A stretch of 64,000 nucleotides of DNA from Druceiella hillmani (Eukaryota > Arthropoda > Insecta > Lepidoptera > Hepialidae), in the NCBI GenBank assembly GCA_039881145.1, contig JAYKKI010000128.1, positions 1,021,001 to 1,085,000 on the forward strand. Reading direction: 5' to 3'. The notes under the pieces are model-generated. The model did no database searches and was not told the origin of the DNA. It was given only the letters and a program-made list of their open reading frames with translations. The translations under genes and the position numbers were made by a program. Each line of letters opens with the position of its first letter. Position 1 is the first letter of the stretch. Shown here one piece after another: positions 49,295-60,300 of this stretch.

Positions 49295-49800
49295 TTGCAA
49301 AACTGCCTAACCTAAAATTATGAAAAAGTAGGGTTTTTAGAAGCCCGTATAAACGTTTTACATGTTTTAGATAACAAAGATGGAAACAAATGATTAAACG
49401 ATTATTATAGGCCTTATGTTTTTTAAATATGATCCATGTTTTAACGTCTGTGGAAGATATAGTAGGCAACATATTTAGGTTGTAAAAAATTAATATTTGT
49501 AAATAGTTTAATACAAATACTATGTAGCCCAAAATGTTTAAAAGAGCTTAAATGTGCGCAAAGCTCTCGTAGTGGGAGTTCCACTTGTTGAAGCGAGATT
49601 AAATTATCTAACTTAACCTAATAATTTAATGAAAACCATATCAACGTAAGAAAATTCATTCAATATTTATTACGTAACACGTAAAACCTATAAGTATAAA
49701 GATTTGGTTTTAGAGATAATCATGATTATGTATGATGTATACATAACTTTACTTATCTATATTAGGTATTATTATATATTTATTGTACTAGGATATCTAT
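49295..49800 (+). repeat. interspersed repeat family E, copy 5 (interrupted)
   Basis: The left part, 49295-49545, has AAACTGCCTAACCTAAAATTA, GTAGGGTTTTTAGAAGCCCG, AAGATATAGTAGGCAACATAT and TTTGTAAATAGTTTAATACAA. The right part, 49705-49790, has TTTAGAGATAATCATGATTAT and CTATATTAGGTATTATTATAT. About 150 bases between them are not seen in other copies. Confidence 0.6.
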
Positions 49801-50683
49801 ATCAATTACTTCAAAAGAAATATGGCGCCCTCGATCTCGAGCCAGATTCGCACTTGATAGTTTTTTGCATGTATCTAATATATAGTTACGGCAAAGAACA
49901 ATTTTCGTTCTTTAAAATAAAAAAAATACCACACTCTTTTAACAAGCATCGGCCGAATATTCCACCAATTTTTTGTTTCAATTTTGCATTGCATGAAGGT
50001 TAATTCAATTGGAACGGACCATTATTATATCTTATTCTATAATGACATTATACAGTAAGCTTGAATTTTGTTGCAGCTGATAACGAATAAATGAAATTGT
50101 TGTAGAATTATGTAAACGAATTAGAATCTTCATACATTCTATAAACAAAGCTAAAAAATCTCCATTAGTCTCTTGAAAATCTCTGTTGTCACCGATTAAT
50201 TATTTATTAATTTTGTTGCTACTTAAGTTAATTTAATACAATTGTGGCCAAATTACTTAAAAAACAAGTTTGAAACACTAATAATCATAAATTTACTTTA
50301 CATAATATAACCACATAAGTATTGTAATTTTCAGGCAATAAATTTCCAACGTACTACAAAACGTTAGCTGTAAAGACGAAGACGAACATTTATAGGAAAT
50401 GTGAAAAAAATTAACAATAATTAATATAAAAATCAAATATGGATCATACTGAGATTCCGTTCATAAAACTGAAGTAAGAATCCAACTATTGAATATTCAA
50501 ACCAAACTCAACAATCAGTTTTTGAATGTTTATCAGTACCATTGTACTTTCAATTATGTTCACTTTCAATCATTTAATTTGGTCACCGCCATAATGTTTT
50601 TCTCATAGGGATCGCCTATGTCTAATTATAGCCAGTATTTAGTAATAGTAGTAAACTGATCATTGGGGGTTTCATTACAAACA
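49801..50683. other. A+T-rich DNA, no feature seen
   Basis: A short G+C-richer phrase, ATGGCGCCCTCGATCTCGAGC, lies at 49820. Nothing else. Confidence 0.35.
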
Positions 50684-50800
50684 CGTGTTTGTGTGTGTGT
50701 GTGTGTGCGCGCTTTTGTGTATTTGTGCGTATGCGCAAGCGCGCGCGTGTCCGTGTGCGTACGTGTGTGTGTATGTGTGTGCGCGTGCGCGCGTGCGTCC
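50684..50800. repeat. (GT)n / GCGC alternating tract
   Basis: GTGTGTGTGTGCGCGC, GCGTATGCGCAAGCGCGCGCG and GTGTGCGCGTGCGCGCGTGCG units follow each other. The tract alternates purine and pyrimidine and is Z-DNA-prone. The 65-codon frame is an artefact. Confidence 0.96.
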
Positions 50801-53800
50801 GATTTTTTCGACGTAGTTGGATTCTAGTTTTTTATAGCTTCGTTGTTATTTTACCCTTATTTATTTATTATTTGTGCCAAACATGATTATTTTTTTCTAT
50901 TAAGGAAAAAATTGTAACTCTAAAATATAAATATTAACGTTACTTTAAAGCTACATTTCTCATCTATGGATTTATTATATAAAAATAATACAAATTAATA
51001 AATTCCTTTTGACCATACTTGCTATAAATTTCGTCTATAAAATCAATCACCTATAACATTTCATCATTTCAATTTTCAGCTACATTTTTCAATAAAATTT
51101 CATCATAATCCATTTTAAATAAAAATAGTCATGATGTTGTGACTTACGGACAAAAAGACAAAACGACAGACATTATAAAATCATCTGACTATTAAGTCAT
51201 AAAAAAAAGGAATGATGACGAAAATATTTGGTGGTGAATGCATTAACTTAAGTAAACATATAGAAAACGTTAATACAATAAAAAATTACTGTAGAGAAAA
51301 TATAGTATATCTTTCCTATTTACTATTTCACAAAAAAATTATCCAAGGCCAAAAAAGGAAACTTATTTTGGACGGTTAAAATGTCCATATTCTGTTATTT
51401 CTGAGTTTCAATACTTATTAAGCTATATTCACTCAAACGTTTAATTTGTAGTTCCTGTAAATATTTTAAATTATTTTCTGAACATTTATATCCTTTTTTC
51501 TAACTAACAGGAATCAATGGGATTCCAAATTAATATCTCTACTACTATTTACCAGTTTCGTTAAACCCATAATTCGAATGTCAAAATAAAACTTAAAAAA
51601 TACTAACTCATTCTAAGTTTCGATCCAAACTATGCTATTTTCATTTTCTTTACTTCAATTAAATTGTATAAAGTAAAACTTAGAAAGTTAAGTTCAAATA
51701 ATAATCCACTGAACAGTGTTTATTTACCAAATATTTGGTAAATATTAGTTGTAGCCAAATTTCGACAAAAGTTAAGTTTAAAAATCGTACTACAAGAAAT
51801 AATCAGGTTATATATAAAGCATAGTTTGTATTAAATTTATATTGATGATGAGAATGAATTCTGTTATAGCAGTCGGAAGAGAAATCAACAAATTTTGTTT
51901 AAATTTATACTGAGTCGACCTACTGAATAATACTACCTACTATCTACTGAATAGTAATTAATTATACCTGTGAGTCTAAATTTAAAGCTAATATTCTTGC
52001 GATAATTAAAATTGTATTACCTACGAAACCTACGGATTTTCGGCCTATATCAATCCTACAAAAATCTTAGTCACGTTACTGAAAACTACGGTTTCTTTAA
52101 ACATCTACGCTAATTTGATTTGATTTTTATCGCACTATGTTCCATATTAAATTCCGTCTAGTTCTATGTTGTGCAACAATATGTCATAATCCTCACCCAA
52201 TTTTTAAAAAAGTTTGCAAAGCAAAATTTTATACAGAATTGTTCGTATGTTTAGTCATGGTATAATAGTGAAGATGTATTTTGATTCATAGAATTAATTC
52301 ATTCGCTAAGTTAAATGCTATACTGGAAGCGAGGAGTTTGAAAATGTCGCACTAATTATTATTCAGAGCTTGCGTACATATGATCAGTGATTTTCTAGAC
52401 GAATGTAAGTATTATATCTAAAATATAATTATTTAATTTTTTAGTTTACTAATTAAAAGTGGACAAATAGTCTATGTGAAAGTGGTGATGCAGATATTGG
52501 TCTTAATTCATTTGTCTGAGGTAAAATTCATGCCCGTGGAGCTTCATGCTATTATAGGCAAAGACCACTCTCGCATAGTTGTATGCTACCACGGGTAAGG
52601 TATAATCAGTTGCATAGTGATATATGGTTTAATCAAAATAAAACATGATTGTAATTATTTCCGTGCGTCAGACATATTTATTTTGGTTGAAACTATACGT
52701 TGGTTGGTTAATATTACAATATGCTAAACATATTAATTTTAGTTGAAATTATAATGTCTAATATAGATTTAAGAATATGTGTGTTATATATAATTACAAA
52801 CGAATTTTATTAAAACATAAATTTATTAATTTTTATTTCGGCATCACAAGTTAACTGATTGAATTTTCAGTCAAAGCAATAAAAGTAAATAATATGGCCA
52901 AAGTAAAAAAAAAGTTAAAAGTGTGGAAAGTAAAGTGTTAAATAAAGAAATTGCAAATGTTATTATTATGAAGAATGTCTCATTCACGTATTATTATGAG
53001 AAAATAGTTGCAAGATCTGTATCGCAACATAAGAGGCAAACTGATCTATACCACCTTAATGAAGATCAACTCGGAAAGGTTTTCATATTCACGGGCTGTT
53101 ATTTATTTATCTGAATAAAGAAATTTGCTTGACACAAAAGTAACGGAATCAATTCACTGTTAAGATTTTTCAAATAATTGAAGTTTACCTTATGAAAGAT
53201 TAGAAGAACAAAGGGAAGAAAATCATATGAGTTTTTTGAATAGCTCCTTAAGTTCTAGTAAGCATCAAATAACACTTAACTTCGATGAGACGATGCTGAA
53301 TGTGTCTATTTTAGTTCAATATAGGGTTGTAAAATAAATGAATGTATGATATAATAAGGTCTCACGCACTACACAGAAAAAATCTAGAAGTATATACAAG
53401 GATAGACGGAACATAACTAAGGCGTGATCATAAATCACTACATAGATATAAATATATGCATTGTTGTTCTAATAATGTTCACTCAAGCGGCTTCGAGAAT
53501 TAAAGCTATAAAAATAATAAAAAAGATATGCAATTACCAAAGGAACGAACAGCCAAAATGAATAAAAAGAAAAATATTTATATTATGGAATAAAATTAAA
53601 TAAATTATATAGTCTAATGCATAAGGAAAATCATGTGACACAGAGCATGATATATGGCAACAGCTGATCAGCTTTGGACGAGAAAAGTTCTTGTTTCGTT
53701 CCCAGAAGAGAAAGACCGAAAAGATGACCAAATGTAACATGCCCAGATTAAATATAAAAATACGCTGGAAACATATGGCAGTGTCTGAAAGTATTCTTTC

Positions 53801-55419
53801 AACTGTGGATTAAAAGTAACTAATGAGGATATAATTATTATTATTTATTCGATGCGCGAGGTGAAAATTTTCTAAATATTTTAAATACAAATATTATCAT
53901 ACAATTATAAATCTTCAATACTCGTTTGTCAATAACCAGTCATTGATGTTGCTACATGTAATATCTATATTATATGAATTTTATTACAACTTTTATTTTA
54001 TTCCAGCTGCATTTGTGTGAACTAATATTTATTCCTCACGTCATCTTACTTCAAGGAATATAACAATCGTTAGGGAAAGAATAAAACAACGTTATGTGAG
54101 CTAGAAACACACAACAAGCCAACACCTCATACATGAAAAAGAAAACAATGTTGCCAACAACAGAATGCTAAAGAATAACACGGAGTAACCGGAAGCGGAT
54201 AACATTTCCTACAGTCTAGGAAACTTGCAGTTGAATTTATTGAGGAAGTTTACTGAGCGTATTTCCGATTGCATCCGCTGAAGTATATTTTCGTCGAGAG
54301 GCCGTTTAAATAAGGCTGCTTAGGAGTTTCAAAAGTACAATGCGATGAAACTTTGAAGATGTTTTCTTTATCGTGCGTTTCCAGGGGAATCCTTAATCCA
54401 GTATTGAATTCATGGAATAATGAAACATTAAAAGCGTTGAAACGCACAAAACATATTTGTACGAAAATAATTTTGAATTTTACATATATTTTTCAAATTC
54501 GTAGATATAAATCTACATCACAACGTAAAAATGTTACTACATATGTTTTAAGGAATGTTCGTGTCAAAATAATTTTAATATCGTATCGTGATTACATATA
54601 ATATTTTAACTGATCTGTCGTTAAAGTTTGTCCTCCGGATGGTAGTTTTATAACCATATTTTTAAAACGGTTTTTTCTCAAGAACTATAATATATACGAA
54701 TTTCCATTCTTATTTAGAATTATTTGTCTATAATTTTTGTTTTAACCTTTTTTCATATTTAATTTTTTTTTTAAATATTAGCAAAAAAACCTTTTTCAAT
54801 GTGTTTTTTACATCAACCGTCACCGAAAGGGTTGGACATTTTTGCTTCAGAGGTATATTAATTAAACCTTATTACAACTCCTATGAAAATGAAAGTACCT
54901 GAGTTTTCAGTTGACATCATACCTTATTTCTCTTAAGTAATTCCAAACAAATACAAAAGAGCTCTGGTATTGTGAAAGCAGGTGACTTTATTTATACGTT
55001 TGGAAAGTTTCATTCACATAAAATAACATTTTTGACGTTTATTAGAAGAAGTTAAAAATAATCGATAGCAAAGTAATCGAAATCCCTAACGTCATTGTTA
55101 TATAACGGAATATCCGAAAAGAGAAAGAAAGAATAGTGTGATACACACGATTAATTGAAATTAAATAAAAGCATGATTTTCAACTTAAATTAAGGTGCCA
55201 CTTATATATAAACATTGTTAATGGTGCGCATGTTTTTGTGCCATGTTTGGTTAGTAGGCGTTACATGTCTCGAAAAATTAAAAAAAAATTCAGAATTCCT
55301 GCTATTCTAGTATAGTGGCTTTAGACTTCATGTTTTTTTTATGACAATAATAATTGAATATCTCAACCTATATGTAACAAAATACTAACTCTCAGATCTT
55401 AACATATATTAGGATACCG
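50801..55419. other. A+T-rich DNA, little structure
   Basis: At 51140-51180 a GACTTACGGACAAAAAGACA then AAACGACAGACATTATAAAA run recalls the inner end of family B elements. No other shared repeat, RNA gene or supported frame was found in this long stretch. Confidence 0.35.
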
Positions 55420-55660
55420 TGACCGAATAACGTCACTTACCATCATAATAATGTTTCACATGCGTGGGGGTAAGCTTCTTGCGGCGTGTTGGGACGGACC
55501 GTCATGACGTCTTGTTTCAAATTGCGGGGTCCTGGATTGTTTGGTGTTTAATGTAGCTGTCAATTGTTCAATTAGAGCGTCTTAGAGAGAATATAAGGAG
55601 AGGCAATCGATTTAGAGCCTTTACAAGACTTCCTGATAGTGTGCGTTGTCGTAGCTTTAG
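55420..55660. other. G+C-richer island
   Basis: About 240 bases with higher G+C, including ACGTCACTTACC, CATGCGTGGGGGTAAGC, GACGGACCGTCATGACGTC and AGAGCGTCTTAGAGAG. GACGGACCGTC and GTCATGACGTC are short near-palindromes with CRE-like TGACGTC. There is no second copy in the window and no long frame. It could be a regulatory element, an old repeat or part of an untranslated exon. I cannot decide. Confidence 0.35.
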
Positions 55661-56189
55661 TTAATTACAAATTAACTGAATGAATAAATAATTTCTATGG
55701 TATTACAACTGAACAAGCAAAATGAAATGAAATTTGTATTTTTAATATAATGTTCTCAAGAAAAGTGATCACGAATGAGCGTTTAAGTAAAAAACATGAA
55801 CATATAAATATTAAATGAAGTATAGCTTATTCAAATGATTATAAAAATACCTAATTTTTTCACGTATTTCATGACTAATGAATAACTCGTGTTATTTTAA
55901 CATTTAAGGCTGTATATTATTTAATTGTACTCGTATAAAAATATTTATATTCAAAATATTGAATGTAAATATTCAATATTTACATATTAGCTACAGATGT
56001 AAATGTATCGTGCATTTGAAATTATAAGGTTTAGAATTGTTTTATAATGCAACTCCTTCGAAGATAGGCGAAGAAAGTGTTTTTTTAGATATTTTTTATT
56101 GGATGGACTAAGTTAAAAAAATTTTGAAAACCTCGTACTTTTTTATATTTAATAAAAAAATCAAGTATTTCGTTCGTAACGCTAAAATT

Positions 56190-56190
<1 letters not shown>
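55661..56190. other. A+T-rich DNA with a small hairpin
   Basis: AAATATTGAAT and ATTCAATATTT face each other at about 55956-55984. No other feature. Confidence 0.45.
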
Positions 56191-56281
<91 letters not shown>

Positions 56282-56370
56282 CATATACATGTATGGGCAC
56301 GCGCGCGCGTGCACACACGCACACGCACACTTACGTACGGTACGTGTGCGTGTGCGTGTGCTTGCGTGTA
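56191..56370. repeat. (TA)n then CG/CA alternating tract
   Basis: A TA run with two interruptions (56191-56290) passes into GGGCACGCGCGCGCGTGCAC then CACACGCACACGCACAC, and after a short loop GTGTGCGTGTGCGTGTG. The frames at 56085-56330 and 56249-56506 are artefacts of it. Confidence 0.96.
56314..56360. repeat. perfect 17-bp inverted repeat in alternating tract
   Basis: CACACGCACACGCACAC (56314-56330) pairs exactly with GTGTGCGTGTGCGTGTG (56344-56360) around a 13-base loop that contains CGTACG. Confidence 0.95.
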
Positions 56371-57999
56371 TTTGTATTTAAGGTATCATACCTCTGTAGA
56401 ACTAAACCAATGGAAATTAAGATATATTTTAAATAAAAATATAACAGCAGATGAAAACATTGAATTATCGGTTCAATGGTCTTCTTTTAAAATGTTTCTT
56501 GTATAATTTGAAGATTACTTATTTTTAGTCTTTTTGTTTTCAAATTTGTAGGGTAGAATAAACTAGTCCATTCGCCATCCTTTTTCGTGGCAAATAAAAA
56601 TGTTTATTCACTTTTGACAAAAACTTGCATTATTTATTTAACAAAATCAGTAATCTAAGTGCATAACCCACAATTAGTATTATTTTTGATACGTCTACAA
56701 AATAATATAATTGTATGTAAAAATTTATAATTTTTTTCACATTATACGATCCATATTATTTAAAATTCAAATTCTGAGAAAACCTTTCCTTTTTTCCAGG
56801 TTAGTCGTTTTACATATTACACGCATCGCCTGAAGCGGTGTGTTTTATAATTAGGTACTAATATTATCAAATACAATTCTCTAGATAGTCTCTATTTACG
56901 ATGAGATATTAGATTAGGACTATCAAAAAAAGTAGTTTTCAGTGTGGATTCTAAAACAGAATTCGTTACGCAATTACAAAACTAACCAAATACGCAATTC
57001 GGAGGCATCATAAGGAATCATAAAAACACGCAAGTCTTCTGCTACAAAATTTATAGCATTTCACAGAATTCAAAATTTATTTTTATTCTTCATGTTTAAG
57101 ACCACATAAGATTTACGAATATTGTGATATTTATTATGACATAAAGTATTTAGCCTCAGAATTTAGCTCCAGAATTTTTGTAGAAATTTAATGGTCCTAC
57201 CGAATGAATAGTTTATAAATGTCAAATAGTTCTTAAGAGAAAATCTAAGTGGATCTTAAGTTACACGCCCTGCGGGGGTCTATCGGGGGGATTATCGACC
57301 AGCGGGTCCACTTCGAGATTTGATGATATAAGTAATTATAACGGATATAGTTTTAAAAGTAATCAACGTTTAATATAGATTTTAGAAAAGAGGAAAGTTT
57401 TCTTTAAAAGTTATGTAGTTTATTTTGATATAATATATTTATAACGATGCAAATTTTTATTTGAGAAGTGATAGACCTTTTCGTCCGTTGATCTCTATAT
57501 ATGCAATTAACTGATCAATTATGAACCGGTCGCAATTATTTATTGATTTTGGTGATTATTGTTTATTTGGATTGGTTAAATATATTAATAGAATTCTATT
57601 TCCTCTGATAATTATTAGCTTTAATAAATATGTTACTAACAGAAGTCAGAGCAAAAATATTCTTTGTAACTTCTCTCTCATAAAATTTAAGGGTTCCAGA
57701 AGTACCAGGAGTGTACAAACAGTTAATAAGACCAGTCCTTCTCGACAGCTCCGTATCACGCCCAATGAGAAAAGTAGACGAATAAAACTAATATAATATA
57801 AGTACGCTATGCTAGAAAGAGTAGTCAGGAGAATGGATAAGCTAATAAGCAAGTATGTACAGGGAACTTTCAAAGTTACAAAAAACGATGATAACATTAG
57901 CGAAAACCTGAGGTAGTCTGGTTATAAAAATGGTACTAAAAATTAGTGAAGATACGTCATATGTCTCGACGAGGGATGATATTGCCGTCACTGTATATT
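56371..57999. other. A+T-rich DNA with a short G+C-rich spike
   Basis: At 57242-57320 AAGTGGATC, CGCCCTGCGGGGGTCTATCGG and CCAGCGGGTCCACTT stand out. The outer AAGTGGA and TCCACTT are complementary. Overlapping frames at 57521-57897 show no motif. Confidence 0.35.
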
Positions 58000-58009
58000 G
58001 GACTGATTG

Positions 58010-58181
58010 ATCGACGTATTGAATTTATTACAAGGCATACGGCCTTTGACGACGTGGCGCACCACGGGGATCTGAGTTTGATTCCGGGCCGCTCGTCGAG
58101 TGGAGTCGGACTGGTGTTCTGGTTGTAAGATTCCATGTTTATAAACTCTATACATTAAAGGACATAAATAAATAAATGAAT
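58010..58181 (+). mobile_element. probable tRNA-derived SINE
   Basis: TGGCGCACCACGG (about 58056) resembles a tRNA-type A box, and GAGTTTGATTCCGGGCC (from about 58074) resembles a B box (GGTTCGANTCC). The spacing is shorter than in a tRNA, so a deletion is likely. Next come TCGTCGAGTGGAGTCGGAC and TGGTGTTCTGGTTGTAAGAT, G+C-rich compared with the flanks, and the element ends in ATAAATAAATAAATGAATA, a LINE-type tail. The 60-codon frame across it is incidental. I know no named family for it, so the call rests on box-like motifs and tail. Confidence 0.5.
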
Positions 58182-58990
58182 ACATATTCATAAATTGGTT
58201 CAAAAATGCCCAGTTACCGTATCGTAATCCGTTATAATGGAACTGGTATTACCTCTACGTGCGTCCTCAAAGAAAATGGAGATACAATTGGCAGGAGATG
58301 TGTATATTTTGTCGCTGTGCATGTACCATATCATTATGATTTCATTTTCATTACGAATTTAAAACCACATGGATTATATTTCCAGTATGCCGTACGTTAG
58401 CTTTAAAACAGAAAGAATACTGGATTAAGTATTTCACTTAGTTATTTTGATAGAGGCGAAGGCGTTGGGGTTAATAGCAAAGAATAATCTGAAGAATAAT
58501 GCAATAGTAACAAAAGGTATCGACACAAATAGACTTGGGGTTTTCGAAGTAGATAGTAAATTAAAATAAAGAAAACCTATTTTTATAGAATGTAAAATAC
58601 TAACTTCTTCAACTGTTTACAAGAACAAAGTAAAATTTTTGCGGCCAAGATACACAACAATAAAGCTTCGCAACATGTCTACTATTTTACACAACAATAA
58701 ATATGAATAAAAGTAGAATAAAAGACTAACCAAACATGCAATATTTTTTTAAATGAATAAAATGAATTTGTCATGGTATAAATGTGTAATCATTCCCTAA
58801 ATGAAAAAAAATACTATAAGCTGACGGAAGCTTTTGTTCCATATTTTGTTGCAAATGAATGCCTTGAAGAAGTGCCAATGAATTTGAAGAAGTATATTTC
58901 TTTCATTTTCGCTATAGTACAGGTATATATTTTTATTGTAACAGTAGAGAGAGCCCTACATCGTAAAGTAATCTAAAGTATTATTTTCAA
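58182..58990. other. A+T-rich DNA, no feature seen
   Basis: Two 64-codon plus frames (58206-58400, 58782-58976) have no recognisable motif. Confidence 0.4.
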
Positions 58991-60010
58991 GTATTTATTT
59001 ATTTATTTGTTTCCATACGTCTATCGCTACATCATAGGTAACTTATTTGCAACAATAAGCCATTAATGGGTTTACAAATTAAAACCATAAAAGGTATATA
59101 TTAAATATGGATACAAAATACATAAAAATTATAAAATTTAACGACGACACATTTCAACACATTTACTTTTATTTATCATAAACGAATCACACTAGGGCGG
59201 CGGCGATCAGGTTGTTGGGCAGTCGAATACTGCGGAAAACTGGAGAATTCTGATATAGTTTGATTCTAGAGGTTATTATAGCAAACAGATATTGACTACG
59301 TGAACGCAGGAAATTGTCAGGCGCGAAGAAGGAAAATTTACACAATAATATAAGGCATACAATTTTTCTTTTTAATACCTGGGAGATAAATTGTCTAAGT
59401 GCAACATCTATTCAGATTTGAAAGAATGAGAAACCTAGCATACCCAAGAAGAAATTTATAGCAAATAAAAAGGGGAAGTGACTATACTTTTTGATATACA
59501 GATATCGGAGGAACGTCTTTTCATCATAATCCGTCGGCTCATAATTGATCGGTTAATTGCAGTATCATCAGTACTTGTCTTCGTGTGGGCTCCAAACAAT
59601 GAAGCCAAGTTCTAATTGTCTCTGCACCAAGTTTACAGCAGGCAAATAGATGAGATAGATTGAAAATCTTTTGAATTATTTAACAAGGATTCAAGTTCCG
59701 AAATGATTTTTTACTACATCCGCCATATGCCCACAAAACGTCAAAAGCGAATAAAATGTAACTCCCAAATTAACGACCTCGCACAGACGATGCATTGGAA
59801 TTTCGTTGAACGTATATATGTATTTAATAGGATCGTCTACTCGGCTGTAACTCACTATTGAACCTTTGTTTGCGTTATTCCGTAAGCCACTTGCTAAGTT
59901 CCACTCAACAACGGCGCTGATGTCACCCTGCAACTGTTCGCGTTTGCTGAACGAAAAGTTTCATGTCATCCGCGAATAAAAAACAATACGCAGTTTTTAC
60001 CATGCATGCT
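58991..60010 (-). pseudogene. 5'-truncated Jockey-like LINE, reverse transcriptase C-terminus and 3' end
   Basis: Read on the minus strand, the relic opens with AYCFLFADDMKLF (FADD at 59965-59976). After a frameshift come LQGDISAVVEWNLASGLRNN, IVSYSR, LCEVVNLGVTFYSLLTFCGH and MADVVKNHF. From about 59600 a frame with four internal stops reads IVWSPHEDKY, KTFLRYLYIKKYSHFPF, FFLGMLGFSFFQI, DVALRQFISQVLKRKIV, FFAPDNFLRSRSQYLFAI and SPVFRSIRLPNNLIAAALV, ending at the stop at 59187-59189. This is the order seen in Jockey-type polymerase C-termini. About 180 bases of 3' UTR follow, then an (AAAT)n tail at 58993-59009. Upstream blocks such as GVPQGS are missing, so the copy is 5'-truncated near 60010. 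Confidence 0.9.
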
Positions 60011-60300
60011 AACAAAACTAGAGACAGCCTTTTCTTCATATTAAGTGCACTTTTGAAACCAATTTTTTTGAAGTGAAGTATCTAATGACGCGTTTGGATG
60101 GGAGTTAAAACGTTCTGATGGCACGTCGCTTATTGCCATTCGTATCTTGTCGACTCTTTCCGGCTTAATTTGGACCGCTTTAGGTCTCGTCTTCCAGGCC
60201 AGCATTAAGCCTTGTCGGCTCTTTTCGACTTGATTCGGTCAGCTCTGCGTCTAATCAGCTCTTTTCGAATTAACACTTTCCTTTGTTTCTTCTGATTTAA
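60011..60300 (-). other. G+C-richer patch with degenerate 20-bp repeats beside the LINE
   Basis: GTCGACTCTTTCCGGCTTAA (60148), GTCGGCTCTTTTCGACTTGA (60218) and ATCAGCTCTTTTCGAATTAA (60255) are three degenerate copies of one unit. On the minus strand two of them read S-K-R-A-D in one frame. The patch touches the 5' end of the LINE relic but contains no reverse-transcriptase block, so it may be the insertion target, another repeat or a rearranged part of the element. Confidence 0.4.

Noticed and set aside
58010..58128. A functional tRNA gene
   Set aside because: A- and B-box-like motifs are too close together and no acceptor stem pairing could be found, so a SINE remnant is the better reading.
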